Of a stretch of DNA of 64,000 nt, positions 28,321-37,724 are shown in pieces (the first letter of the stretch is position 1; every line of letters begins with the position of its first letter). The stretch comes from an uncultured Dorea sp. (lineage in GTDB: Bacteria; Bacillota; Clostridia; Lachnospirales; Lachnospiraceae), in contig CAJUMF010000003.1 of assembly GCA_910586965.1 (NCBI GenBank), positions 86,087 to 150,086 of the forward strand, in the 5' to 3' direction. The notes beneath the pieces are model-generated. The model was not told the origin of the DNA, ran no database searches, and saw only the letters and a program-made list of their open reading frames with translations. The position numbers were made by a program, and so were the translations under genes.

Positions 28321-29082
28321 ATGACTAGGAAAAGAATCTTGTTTCTGAAGGTAGTTGCTTATGATACGATGAATGAGGCGATAAAGGAATATCTGGAGGA
28401 GTATAAAAACGCAGACACGCAGATAGAGGTCAGAAGCCTTGCCGCTGGCCCGAAGCATCTGGAGTATCAGTACTATCAGGCGGTGGCGGGCGCCGGAATT
28501 TTAAAGGAAATCCTGAAAGCGGAGAGGGACGGGTTTGATGCGGTAGTGACCAGTTGTTTTGACGATTCTTTTCTTTATCCGGCGCGTGAGATCAGTAAGA
28601 ACATCATCGTAACGGCACCGGGGGAATCCAGCATGTATCTGGCCTCAGTGCTGGGCAGCAAGTTTTCAATTATCGTGGGCCGGGATAAGTGGATTCCGCA
28701 GATGCGGGAGAATGTGTACAAATATGGGTTGGGAGAAAAGCTGGCATCGTTTCGCAGCCTTGGGTTAGGAGTTCTGGACTTTCACAGAGATGAAGAGCTG
28801 ACGCTTAAAAAGATGAAGGAAGAAATCCGAAGAGCAATCGAAGAAGACCGTGCGGAAGTTATCGTCCTTGGCTGCAGTATGCAGTTTGGATTTTACCGGG
28901 AACTTCAGAAGGAGTTTAAAGTTCCGGTTATTGATTCTATGATAGCAGGATTAAAACAGGCGGAGTATCTGTTGGAGCTGAAGGAGAAAACAGGATGGGG
29001 CTTCAGTCGGAGAGGCTTATATGAGCGCCCGCCAAAGGAAGAGATGGAGGACTGGAAGTTAGAGTATATCGATAACTTTTGA
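28321..29082 (+). CDS. Asp/Glu/hydantoin racemase superfamily protein
   Basis: A 253-residue member of the two-cysteine racemase fold. The paired catalytic Cys residues are in VVTSCFDDS (about 80) and VLGCSMQFG (about 184), with GxxS at APGESS between. The length and the C-terminal block (VPVIDSMIAGLKQAEY) are closest to hydantoin-racemase-like proteins. Substrate unknown. Transcribed divergently from a LysR regulator. AGGAGGA lies 6 bases before ATG. Followed by about 240 bp with nothing recognisable. Confidence 0.82.
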   Translation: MTRKRILFLKVVAYDTMNEAIKEYLEEYKNADTQIEVRSLAAGPKHLEYQYYQAVAGAGILKEILKAERDGFDAVVTSCFDDSFLYPAREISKNIIVTAPGESSMYLASVLGSKFSIIVGRDKWIPQMRENVYKYGLGEKLASFRSLGLGVLDFHRDEELTLKKMKEEIRRAIEEDRAEVIVLGCSMQFGFYRELQKEFKVPVIDSMIAGLKQAEYLLELKEKTGWGFSRRGLYERPPKEEMEDWKLEYIDNF

Positions 29083-29319
29083 GTAGCTGGCGGCGGATAC
29101 ACAAAAGTTTTCATTTAGGTGGATATGTGTTTAAGGTATACAAAACAGACGGTCAAGGATTTAGAAAATATAAAAACCTCCTTCTCCAAAATCGTCTTCA
29201 AATGGGTCATCTTCATTTGTCATTTATGGTATCAGGTACAAGAATTATCTCAAATCAGATAATACAGCAGCGTCTTACCATTAGTTATTCAGTTTTGGTT
29301 ACCATCTTCAAGCATATTA

Positions 29320-30063
29320 TCAGACAGTCGTAAACATATCAAGCACCTGCCCCGTCATCTCCTTAGGTGAATCCGCCAGCAGATACAAGATTCCTTTCGC
29401 CACTGCGTCCGAACTTCCCATAACCGCATCGTCCTGCCCCACGTTATGGTTATACACCCGCTGCCCTGGGGTATCGACGATGCCTGGCGCTACGGCGTTG
29501 ACTTTTATGCCGAATTCCTTCGTCTGGATGGCGGTCGTTTTGGTCATGGTTACGATTCCCGCTTTTGCCACGGCGTAGCCGCCCATCTGGGAGGCGATGC
29601 GCCCCATGCGGGAGGAGACGCTTACGATATCGCCGCTTTTTTGCTTTATCATCACGGGAACGACTTTGTTAATGCACAGAAACGGGATTTTCAGGTTCGT
29701 CTTGATGATCTGGTCCCACTGTTCCTCCGTCCACTCCCAGATTTTGATTGCCTGTTTCCCCACGCTGTCATAGATTTCGGAAGGGTAGCCGCCGGCATTG
29801 TTCACGAGGATGTCGATGCGCCCGAACTGCGCGAGCACTGCGTCGACCATTGACTGCACCTGCGCGCTGTCCGTAAGGTCCCGGGAGAGGGCGACAGCCT
29901 TTCCGCCATTTTCTTCTATCCTGGCAACCGTCTCGTCAAGGTTGGCTTTAGTCCTTGCGACAGCGACAACGGTCGCGCCTTCTGCGGCTAATGTTAATGC
30001 GGTGTCACGCCCGATTCCCTTTCCGGCTCCGGTAACGATTGTGATTTTTCCTTCAAGTTTCAT
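29320..30063 (-). CDS. Short-chain dehydrogenase/reductase
   Basis: A 247-residue NAD(P)-dependent SDR. TGAGKGIG (11-18) binds the cofactor, NNAG lies at about 88, and the catalytic Ser (VSVSSRMG) and YAVAK (about 163-167) are present. It resembles FabG-type 3-oxoacyl or sugar-alcohol dehydrogenases. Substrate not determinable. The gene ends a minus-strand run with aroB and DAHP synthase just upstream (3 bp from aroB), so a link with aromatic precursor metabolism is possible. Confidence 0.87.
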   Translation of the reverse strand: MKLEGKITIVTGAGKGIGRDTALTLAAEGATVVAVARTKANLDETVARIEENGGKAVALSRDLTDSAQVQSMVDAVLAQFGRIDILVNNAGGYPSEIYDSVGKQAIKIWEWTEEQWDQIIKTNLKIPFLCINKVVPVMIKQKSGDIVSVSSRMGRIASQMGGYAVAKAGIVTMTKTTAIQTKEFGIKVNAVAPGIVDTPGQRVYNHNVGQDDAVMGSSDAVAKGILYLLADSPKEMTGQVLDMFTTV

Positions 30064-30066
30064 ATG

Positions 30067-31131
30067 TTATATCCTCCGGTCATGATATTTCTCAAAAAAG
30101 TCAATAGATGCGGGATGCACATAGCTGTCTCCGATGCCGTGCAAAAGCACGATATTCAGACGGTTTTCGAGATTCTTCTTGTCAAGCTTTATGGCTCCGG
30201 TGAGAGCGTTCACAGGAAGACCGCACGCAGAAGGGAGTCCGTAGGCGTTAAGTATGTTTAAAATACGCGCTGCCGTTCCCTTTTCGGTAAGCCCCTCCTG
30301 CTCCGCCAGGAGCGTGAGCTGGTACATGCCGATAGAGACTGCCTCCCCGTGGCTTTCCCGCCCATACTGGTAATACTGCTCAATCGTGTGAGCCAGCGTA
30401 TGCCCGAAGTTGAGGAGCATCCGCTCCCCGGTGTCGAACTGGTCATGCTCCACGACGATTCTCTTGATATCCACGCAGCGCCCAATAATCTCGGGCAAAT
30501 GCTCCTTTAACGCGGCAAATGAACCGTAAGACTCTAAGGTCTGAAACAGGCTTTCATCCTTGATGCAGCCGTACTTGATGACCTCCCCCATACCGTCGTT
30601 TATAAATCGCGGCGGCAAGGTATCAAGCGCCGACGGGTCGATAAGGACCAGAGACGGCTGATAAAATGCGCCCACAAGATTCTTTCCCTCCGGGAGGTCA
30701 ACGGCTACTTTGCCGCCTACCGAAGAATCCACCTGCGCCAGAAGGGATGTAGGTATCTGGATGAACTTTACGCCCCGCAGGAAACTTGCGGCGGCAAATC
30801 CTGCCAGATCCCCGATTACGCCGCCGCCCAGCGCGATTACCGCATCGCTGCGGGATATCTTTGCTTCGAGCATAGCGGTGTAGATGCCCGGAAGGCTCTG
30901 AAAGCTCTTCGTCGCCTCGCCGTGGGGAAGTACAAGGTGATGGCACTCATAAGCGCCGCTTAAAGCCCTCTCCAGTGTATCTCCGTACAGGGGGTATACA
31001 TTATCGTCGGAGATGATCATGATGCGTTTTCCGGAAAATGCCTGCGGAATACGTTCCCCTGCCCTCTCTAACAAATTATTTTCAATATAAATGGGATAGC
31101 TGTTCTTTCCTAAATCAACTGTCAGTTTCAT
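30067..31131 (-). CDS. aroB: 3-dehydroquinate synthase
   Basis: Second step of the shikimate pathway: DAHP to 3-dehydroquinate, NAD- and metal-dependent. Seen: the NAD loop GGGVIGDLAGFAAA, the substrate block PTSLLAQVDSSVGGKVAVD, and the metal-ligand motifs LNFGHTLAHTIE and ESHGEAVSIGM. 354 residues, standard. Together with the adjacent DAHP synthase it covers the first two steps of the pathway. Confidence 0.94.
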   Translation of the reverse strand: MKLTVDLGKNSYPIYIENNLLERAGERIPQAFSGKRIMIISDDNVYPLYGDTLERALSGAYECHHLVLPHGEATKSFQSLPGIYTAMLEAKISRSDAVIALGGGVIGDLAGFAAASFLRGVKFIQIPTSLLAQVDSSVGGKVAVDLPEGKNLVGAFYQPSLVLIDPSALDTLPPRFINDGMGEVIKYGCIKDESLFQTLESYGSFAALKEHLPEIIGRCVDIKRIVVEHDQFDTGERMLLNFGHTLAHTIEQYYQYGRESHGEAVSIGMYQLTLLAEQEGLTEKGTAARILNILNAYGLPSACGLPVNALTGAIKLDKKNLENRLNIVLLHGIGDSYVHPASIDFFEKYHDRRI

Positions 31132-31174
31132 CGGTATCTCCTGTTATCAGAAATATATGTCTTACTATTACATT

Positions 31175-32191
31175 TTACGAAACGGTCTTTCCCAGAACTT
31201 TTGCAATCTGCTCCACATCCCGGAAAAGCTCGTCATATTTTTCTGGTTTCAGCGACTGGGCGCCGTCGCACAGCGCACATTCCGGGTTGTTGTGGACTTC
31301 TACCATCAGCCCGTCCGCTCCTGCGGCGACGGCGGCTCTTGACATGGCGTCCACCAGCCACCATTTCCCGCCCGCGTGGCTTGGGTCTACGATGACCGGG
31401 AGATGGGTCAGTTTCCGGAGTACGGGGATGCTCTGGAGGTCCAGCGTATTCCTTGTGTAGCTCTCGAAGGTGCGGATGCCGCGCTCGCAGAGGATGACAT
31501 TCTCATTGCCGGACGCCATAATGTATTCTGCGGACATGATCCACTCCTCGTAGGTGGCGTTAAGCCCCCGCTTTAAGAGAATCGGGCGGTCAAGCTGTCC
31601 GAGCTGCTTTAACAGGTCAAAATTCTGCATATTGCGCGCGCCAATCTGGATTAAATCTACTTTCTCATTAAAAAGCTCTAAATGCTCCGGAGACATCAGC
31701 TCTGTCACGATAGGCAGTCCGGTTTCTTTTTTTACTTCGCATAAGATGTCAAGTCCTTCTAAGCCCAGCCCCTGAAAAGAATAAGGGCTGGTCCTGGGCT
31801 TGAACGCGCCGCCCCGCAGCAGATTGGCTCCGGATGCTTTGGCGGCGAGGGCGATTTCAAGTACCTGCTCGGTAGATTCCACGGAACAGGGGCCGGCAAT
31901 CATGGCAAGACTGCCGCCGCCGACTTTAACGCCGGACACATCCACGATGGATTCCTCCGGGTGGAATGCGCGGTTCGCCAGCTTATACGGCTCCTGCACA
32001 TGCATAACTTTGTCAACGAAGGGATTGACTTCGAATAGTTTGGAATCAATCCGGGTGGTGTCTCCGATACAGCCGATAATGGTCATCTCGGAGCCTTCTA
32101 CGATATGGGTGTCTAACCCCTTGCTTTTGATCAGATTGACAACGTGGTCAATTTCCTGTTGTTTTGTACGCGGTTTTAATACAATGATCAT
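31175..32191 (-). CDS. aroF: 3-deoxy-7-phosphoheptulonate (DAHP) synthase, AroA-beta type
   Basis: Condenses PEP and erythrose-4-phosphate. An N-terminal ferredoxin-like regulatory domain (about 1-70) precedes the TIM barrel with AGPCSVES, RGGAFKPRTSPYSFQG and PVIVDPSHAGGK. This is the single-chain I-beta type found in Bacillus and Clostridia. The start at 32191 has GGAGG 9 bases upstream. An in-frame ATG 8 codons earlier is less well placed. The gene leads the DAHP synthase-aroB-SDR run. Confidence 0.92.
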   Translation of the reverse strand: MIIVLKPRTKQQEIDHVVNLIKSKGLDTHIVEGSEMTIIGCIGDTTRIDSKLFEVNPFVDKVMHVQEPYKLANRAFHPEESIVDVSGVKVGGGSLAMIAGPCSVESTEQVLEIALAAKASGANLLRGGAFKPRTSPYSFQGLGLEGLDILCEVKKETGLPIVTELMSPEHLELFNEKVDLIQIGARNMQNFDLLKQLGQLDRPILLKRGLNATYEEWIMSAEYIMASGNENVILCERGIRTFESYTRNTLDLQSIPVLRKLTHLPVIVDPSHAGGKWWLVDAMSRAAVAAGADGLMVEVHNNPECALCDGAQSLKPEKYDELFRDVEQIAKVLGKTVS

Positions 32192-32289
32192 AATAAAATT
32201 CCTCCATAGCCGCACTATAAGACTTTAACGGTTTAAAGTGCGAAAGACTAAGCATATCTTAACGCGAAAAAATGTATTTGTCAATATTG

Positions 32290-33300
32290 CTATCCGAGAA
32301 AACGGAAAATTTTTGTCCAGTATTTGACCAGCGTCTTATATTTGGCATTGTAGATTTCGTGTCTGCTGCCCGGCACTTTGATGAGCCATGTGGGTGCCGC
32401 GTACCGGCGGCTGATCTTCAGGATAAAACGGTACTGTGCTTTGGGAGATACAAGCCCGTCGTCCTCCGCCTGAAACAAAAGCAGGGGGATGCGGAGCTGT
32501 TTCCACGCGGTATGCATCAGATGATGGTGCAGCTTGCCCGCGCTCCTGGTCCAACGGTAAGTGCCGCAGGTGTTCTGGAAAAGAGGCTCCGAGCGCCGAA
32601 TCTGCTGCTGGTAGTTGAAACGTGCCAGAGACGCAGCGCTGCTAAGCTCAAAAGTTTCCGTGTCGTCGAATGGATGCCCTCCCGGGAGACGGCGCGCGGA
32701 CTGTCCGAAAAGACATGCCAGCCCGGCGAGGAATTCCGCCAGTTTCCACGGCAGCGGCCAGGTATCCGGCTGAATCATAGGTGAAGAGAGAATTGCCTTT
32801 TTAAATAAATCCGGTTCCGCGGCGGCAGCGGCAGCAGCGATTCCGCCGCCCATGGAGTGGCCGTAGAGGTACAGCGGCAGATTTCCGTAATCCGACTTCG
32901 CCCGATGGGCTACGCTTAAGAGGTCTTCCACATATCTCTTATAGCTGTCAACGTGGACTAAAAATAAATCCTCGGTGAGCCGGTAGCTCCGCCCATGCCC
33001 GCAGTGGTCGGGAATGTAGACATGATAGCCCATTTTCAGGAAATAATAGACGACTTCCTTATATTTATCTGCATTTTCCGTATACCCGTGGGAGATAATG
33101 ACGATGCCGCGGATATCCCCGTCTCCCCGTGGGGCCGTGTATTTGCCGCAGTAGAGCTTTTGCTGCGGGTTGTCTTCCCGGGGAATCCACAGCTCTTCTT
33201 TCTGTGCATCCAGCAGGGGAAGGACGCCGGAATCCATCTGCGCGGCGTAGTTTTCATCTGTTAAAATCAAAGATTCTATTGTTCCTTGTAAATTATTCAA
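32290..33300 (-). CDS. Alpha/beta hydrolase (lysophospholipase-like)
   Basis: A 336-residue serine hydrolase. The lid-less fold shows HGYTEN after the second strand, the nucleophile elbow GHSMGGG (about 167-173), the acid in FQAEDDGLVSP and the catalytic His in VPGSRHEI. It resembles monoacylglycerol lipase/lysophospholipase L2 types. No signal peptide, so it is probably cytoplasmic and acts on lysolipids or short esters. The nucleophile motif is followed by an unusual run of alanines. Confidence 0.85.
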   Translation of the reverse strand: MNNLQGTIESLILTDENYAAQMDSGVLPLLDAQKEELWIPREDNPQQKLYCGKYTAPRGDGDIRGIVIISHGYTENADKYKEVVYYFLKMGYHVYIPDHCGHGRSYRLTEDLFLVHVDSYKRYVEDLLSVAHRAKSDYGNLPLYLYGHSMGGGIAAAAAAAEPDLFKKAILSSPMIQPDTWPLPWKLAEFLAGLACLFGQSARRLPGGHPFDDTETFELSSAASLARFNYQQQIRRSEPLFQNTCGTYRWTRSAGKLHHHLMHTAWKQLRIPLLLFQAEDDGLVSPKAQYRFILKISRRYAAPTWLIKVPGSRHEIYNAKYKTLVKYWTKIFRFLG

Positions 33301-33428
33301 ATCAATCGCCTCCAGTTGTTATGGGGGAAATTACCGTTTGACCCCATTCCTATTAGATGTTATCATAAAATTATTCAGACTGCAAATGAAGTGTGTCAGA
33401 CAGATGTGAAGAAAACAGGTACATATTG

Positions 33429-34652
33429 ATGAAGAAAAGATTCCCCAAGATATCCAACAAAAGAAAATGCATTACCGGCAGCATCCTGTTCGCCGCCGGT
33501 TTTGCTCTCATGTATATTTCCAGGATATCCCGGGCGTTTGCCCAGTGGTACAGCGTACATGTTTACCCGGTGTGGGTAAATGTGACCGGGAGGTTCATGG
33601 GGATTTTTGCTTTTTCTGTGTCGGAGGTGCTTTTGTATACAGTATTGCTCATAGTAATCCTGACATTTTTCAGGCTTGTGATAAGGGCAGTGAGGAAATG
33701 TGCCGGGAAAAAGGATTTCCTGGCATGGGGATGCAGGCTGTATATACTTGCAGGGGTGCTTTTTTCCTTGTATGCGCTGAATTGCGGCATTAATTATCAC
33801 AGGCAGTCTTTTTCGGAGAGTTCCGGAATCGAAATGGAGAGCTATACGGCGGAGGAGTTAAAAAGCGTATGCCTGTGGCTTACGGAGGAAGTAAACAGCT
33901 TAAGCGGCAGTGTGGCAAGGGATGAAGGCGGCGTGATGAGGCTTGCTCAGAGGAGCGGGGAAAGCAAAGCGGCAGCGCGGGCTTTGGACCAAGAGGCTGT
34001 GAGGGCGATGCATCGTCTTGGCAGGGAATATCCGGAGCTTGCGGGATTCTATCCGAACCCGAAAGGGCTTTTGTGCCCGTGGATTCTGTCGGTTCAGCAG
34101 TTGACGGGGGTCTACTCGCCTTTTACGGTGGAGGCGAATTATAACAGCGGGGTTATAGATTACAATATTCCTTTTACAATGTGCCATGAGCTTTCCCATC
34201 TGAGAGGGTTCATGCAGGAGGAAGAGGCTAACTTTATCGCATTTCTGGCAAGTATCGGCTCGGAGGATATTTATTTTCAGTACAGCGGGTATCTGATGGG
34301 GTGGAGATACTGCATGAATGTACTCTATAAAGCCGATTATGACGCCTGGGAGGAGGTCAGGGAGCAGCTTTCCGGGGATATAGAGGCGGACCTTGCGGCA
34401 AACCGCGACTTCTGGGATCAGTATGACGGGCGGATTGCCGAGGCGGCGAATAAGGTGAATGATACATATCTCAAAGCAAATGACCAGTCGGAGGGAGTGG
34501 AAAGCTATAATAAGATGGTGGACCTGATTGTTGCGTACAGGTTCAATCCTGCCCGCCGTCAAGCTTTATCCCGGATAGGGCGGCGGCGAACGCATTGTTC
34601 ACGGGCTCATCCTTCTGTTTTTTCAGATATTTCTGCACGTCCTTTTTCGTGA
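33429..34652 (+). CDS. DUF3810-family membrane metallopeptidase-like protein
   Basis: A 407-residue membrane protein. Three hydrophobic helices in the first 130 residues precede a soluble domain containing CHELSHLRGFMQEEEANF (about 260), a zinc-protease-like HExxH variant (HELSH) with downstream Glu, as in the DUF3810 family. ATG at 33429 is preferred over an upstream in-frame codon. The 3' end overlaps the convergent topB gene by 110 bp. The tail past the overlap (RIGRRRTHCSRAH) is low in family character, so the natural stop may have been lost by mutation. Confidence 0.78.
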   Translation: MKKRFPKISNKRKCITGSILFAAGFALMYISRISRAFAQWYSVHVYPVWVNVTGRFMGIFAFSVSEVLLYTVLLIVILTFFRLVIRAVRKCAGKKDFLAWGCRLYILAGVLFSLYALNCGINYHRQSFSESSGIEMESYTAEELKSVCLWLTEEVNSLSGSVARDEGGVMRLAQRSGESKAAARALDQEAVRAMHRLGREYPELAGFYPNPKGLLCPWILSVQQLTGVYSPFTVEANYNSGVIDYNIPFTMCHELSHLRGFMQEEEANFIAFLASIGSEDIYFQYSGYLMGWRYCMNVLYKADYDAWEEVREQLSGDIEADLAANRDFWDQYDGRIAEAANKVNDTYLKANDQSEGVESYNKMVDLIVAYRFNPARRQALSRIGRRRTHCSRAHPSVFSDISARPFS

Positions 34653-36765
34653 CTCCTGCGCCTTCTTTTTCGCGCCTTGCTTTGAAGGCGGACAATTTTT
34701 CTTTGTAGCCGCAGGCGCAGACAAAAGTCTCTTCCTCGCCTTTTTTAATCAGCTCCATCTTTTTATGGCAGTTGGGACAGCGGGCGTTGCTTGTGCGGGC
34801 AATGGTCTCCCGGTAGCCGCACTCTCTGTCCTGACAGACGAGAAGGCGGGAGTTTTTGCCATTGACGGCAAGGAGGCGTTTCCCGCAGCGGGGGCATTTG
34901 GAATTGGTCAGGTTGTCGTGGCGGAAAGTTCCGTCGGCAGATTTAATCTCTTCTATCAACTCCTGCGTGTAATGGGTGATTTCCTGTATAAATTCGGTAT
35001 CTTTCCCGGAGCCTTCTGCAATCCGGGAAAGCTTTGCCTCCCAGGCGGCTGTAAGCTCCGGCTTTTTTAAATCTTCCGGAACGAGTTTTAAAAGCTGGGT
35101 TCCCTTTGAAGTGACAAAGAGCTCGTTGCCTTTCTTTTCGATGAGGAAGGAGTGGAACAGCTTTTCGATAATATCCGCCCGTGTGGCTACGGTTCCAAGC
35201 CCTCCGGTCTCCCCGAGGATTTTTTTTGCCGCTTTGTCTTTGGACTGCATGTATTTCACCGGGTTTTCCATGGCGGATAAAAGCGTCGCCTCGGTAAAGC
35301 GGACCGGGGGTTTTGTCTTCCCGGAGGTTATGTCTGCCCGGCTGATGGGGAGGGATGCGCCCTTTTTTATATCAGGAAGAGTCTGGATTTCTCCGCGATT
35401 ATCTTCCGGCGTGTCTTCACAGCCGTCTTCATAATCGTCCGCAAGATTGCCTGTTCCTGCCTCATATACGGCTTTCCAGCCAGTCTTTTTCACGACTTTG
35501 CCTTTGGCAGTAAAGAGCTCTCCTTCGGCGGCAGCTTTTAAGGTAGTCTGTTCATATTCGGACGGGGGCAGAAGGACGCTGATAAACCTGCGGATTACAA
35601 GGTCGTAGATTTTGCGCTCTTCATTTGTCATATGCTCGAGCTGCACATATTCCTCCGTGGGAATGATGGCGTGATGGTCGCTGACTTTTTTATCGTCCAC
35701 AAATGATTTGTTTGTTTTAATGGCAGATTTTAAAAGGTCCGGGATAAACTGACGGTAGGGGCCGATGTTGCATGACTTTAAGCGTTCCTTGATTGTGGGA
35801 ACGATGTCGGAGCCGATATAGCGCGAATCTGTCCGCGGGTAGGTCAGTACCTTGTGGTTTTCATAGAGCCGCTGCATGATATTTAATGTTTCTTTGGCGG
35901 AAAAGCCAAAACGGCGGTTGGCATCCCGCTGTAATTCTGTCAGGTCGTAAAGCCCCGGCGAGGGAACGTGCTTTTCGGATCTGGTGACCTCGGTGACGGT
36001 CAGGTTTTTACCTTTAAGCGCTCCCCGGATATTTTCAACTGTGTCTTTCCGGAAGGTGGAGAGGCTGCCGCTTTTTTTGTGTTGCCAGCTCCATTTTATG
36101 CCTCCTGCCAGGCAGGTCAGCCCGTAGTAGTCCTCGGGGCTAAAGGAACGGATTTCCGCCTCCCTTGCGGCGATGATGGCGAGTGTGGGGGTCTGTACGC
36201 GGCCGCAGGAAAGCTGGGCATTGTACTTGCATGTCAATGCCCGGGTGGCGTTGATGCCTACCAGCCAGTCTGCCTCGGCGCGGCTTTTCGCGGCATGGTA
36301 CAGGCCGTTGTATTTCTGCCCGTCCTTCAGGCAGGCGAAACCTTCCCGAATCGCCTTGTCGGTGACGGAGGAAATCCAGAGCCGCCGGATTGGTTTGCGG
36401 CATCCTGCTTTGTCCAAAATCCAGCGGGCTACAAGCTCGCCCTCCCGTCCGGCGTCTGTGGCGATGATGATCTGTCCTACATCCTTGCGGAAAAGCTGCG
36501 CCTTTACATTGCTGTATTGCTTGGCGGTCTGCCTGATGACGACAAGCTCCCACTTCTTGGGAATCATGGGGAGCGCGGACAGGTTCCATTCTTTATATTT
36601 TTTGTCGTATCCTTCCGGGTCAGCCAGGGTGACAAGATGACCTAACGCCCAGGTTACGATGTAGCTGTCTCCTTCGATGGCGCCGGAGATGTTCCTGCGG
36701 CAGTTTAGGACACGGGCGATATCCCGGGCTACAGATGGCTTTTCAGCCAGGACTAATGATTTCAT
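34543..36765 (-). CDS. topB: DNA topoisomerase III
   Basis: A type IA topoisomerase of 740 residues that decatenates DNA. Toprim domain (LVLAEKPSVARDIA at the start, ATDAGREGELVARW), active-site block LTYPRTDSRYIGSD with the nucleophile Tyr (about 312), and two C-terminal zinc-ribbon pairs (CPRCGKR ... CQDRECGY and CPNCHKK ... CACGYKEK). Firmicutes often carry a TopB on mobile elements, but this copy has housekeeping-like neighbours. Confidence 0.92.
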   Translation of the reverse strand: MKSLVLAEKPSVARDIARVLNCRRNISGAIEGDSYIVTWALGHLVTLADPEGYDKKYKEWNLSALPMIPKKWELVVIRQTAKQYSNVKAQLFRKDVGQIIIATDAGREGELVARWILDKAGCRKPIRRLWISSVTDKAIREGFACLKDGQKYNGLYHAAKSRAEADWLVGINATRALTCKYNAQLSCGRVQTPTLAIIAAREAEIRSFSPEDYYGLTCLAGGIKWSWQHKKSGSLSTFRKDTVENIRGALKGKNLTVTEVTRSEKHVPSPGLYDLTELQRDANRRFGFSAKETLNIMQRLYENHKVLTYPRTDSRYIGSDIVPTIKERLKSCNIGPYRQFIPDLLKSAIKTNKSFVDDKKVSDHHAIIPTEEYVQLEHMTNEERKIYDLVIRRFISVLLPPSEYEQTTLKAAAEGELFTAKGKVVKKTGWKAVYEAGTGNLADDYEDGCEDTPEDNRGEIQTLPDIKKGASLPISRADITSGKTKPPVRFTEATLLSAMENPVKYMQSKDKAAKKILGETGGLGTVATRADIIEKLFHSFLIEKKGNELFVTSKGTQLLKLVPEDLKKPELTAAWEAKLSRIAEGSGKDTEFIQEITHYTQELIEEIKSADGTFRHDNLTNSKCPRCGKRLLAVNGKNSRLLVCQDRECGYRETIARTSNARCPNCHKKMELIKKGEEETFVCACGYKEKLSAFKARREKEGAGVTKKDVQKYLKKQKDEPVNNAFAAALSGIKLDGGQD

Positions 36766-36786
36766 AGGCGAAACTCCTTTATAATA

Positions 36787-37056
36787 CTAATCTGGATTGT
36801 CATTTGTTATGATGTAGGTGTTTGGAAGACGCTCGGATATCCGGTCAATCTCCTGCTCAATCTGCTTTGTCTTCTCTTGAAGGAGCTTACGCTCTGCGTC
36901 CAGGATATCATCCCCGGCGGCTTTCCTTGCGAGCTGGTCTAAGCGGTAGAGAAGAAGCTCCATTTGCTCTAATTGTGCATCGATGTATTTGATGATCTCC
37001 AGTTGTTCTTCCGGGGTGAATGCTTCGTTGTTGAGAATGGTTGATATATCTATCAT
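36787..37056 (-). CDS. Small coiled-coil hypothetical protein
   Basis: An 89-residue, charged, helical protein (MIDISTILNN ... LPNTYIITNDNPD) with a heptad-like pattern from about 15 to 80. Overlaps the Nudix gene by 4 bp, and topB follows 21 bp later. Not recognised. Probably co-expressed with topB and the Nudix protein. Confidence 0.65.
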   Translation of the reverse strand: MIDISTILNNEAFTPEEQLEIIKYIDAQLEQMELLLYRLDQLARKAAGDDILDAERKLLQEKTKQIEQEIDRISERLPNTYIITNDNPD

Positions 37057-37724
37057 GACGGGTCCTCCGATATATGATATTTACATTTATAAAAGCTGTA
37101 TGCTGCAAGTGTGTAACCATCGGTGATATTTCCCGCAGCAATCTCGCGTTCTATTTCTTCTGGTGAAAGTAGGATAATATCTTCAATTCCTTCATACCAT
37201 TGATTTTTTTGGATATGAGATACTTTGCACAGATATATTTGTGCGGCGCTTCCTGATAATCCGCTGTCTGCTATAACATTTCCCAGATGACAGATACTAT
37301 GTACCTGTGCACCTAGTTCTTCCTGTACTTCTTTACAGACATTATCCCGGGCTGAGATGCCATTTTCCCCGAAACCTCTTGGGAAGGCATACTGGCTGCC
37401 GCGCATAGAATGCCGGTATTGTTTTAACAGAACAAATTTACCGTCTTGAACGGTCATTGCAACAATTGCATTGTCCTCTGTCAAAAGGATCCTTTCATAA
37501 GTGTAAAGCCGTCCTTCAGGTGAGCGTATCAAATCGACAAGTAATATATGATATTCACTTTTATATATGACGCCAAGCATCTTTCCGGTTTCTTCGAAAA
37601 AGCGGTTCACATCTCTTTCATCAGTTACAATTGTAAATATTTCTGACGGAGCAAAATCTTTTGGACGCTGCGATATCAATTGCAGGTAGTCCTTCCATTC
37701 ACTTCTTTCACTGTAAGGTTTCAT
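37053..37724 (-). CDS. Nudix-family hydrolase with a divergent Nudix box
   Basis: A 223-residue protein of the Nudix fold (ADP-ribose pyrophosphatase-like). The box reads GFGENGISARDNVCKEVQEE followed by LGA: the last part (KEVQEELG) fits REUxEExG with K for R, but the Glu expected between G and the 7-residue gap is replaced. Start at 37724 (MKPYSERSEW) is chosen because AAGGAG precedes it, and longer versions run into the upstream gene. Substrate unknown. Confidence 0.75.
   Translation of the reverse strand: MKPYSERSEWKDYLQLISQRPKDFAPSEIFTIVTDERDVNRFFEETGKMLGVIYKSEYHILLVDLIRSPEGRLYTYERILLTEDNAIVAMTVQDGKFVLLKQYRHSMRGSQYAFPRGFGENGISARDNVCKEVQEELGAQVHSICHLGNVIADSGLSGSAAQIYLCKVSHIQKNQWYEGIEDIILLSPEEIEREIAAGNITDGYTLAAYSFYKCKYHISEDPS

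Noticed and set aside
35968..36645. Long plus-strand frame within topB
   Set aside because: It is a shadow of topB with biased composition and no motifs.
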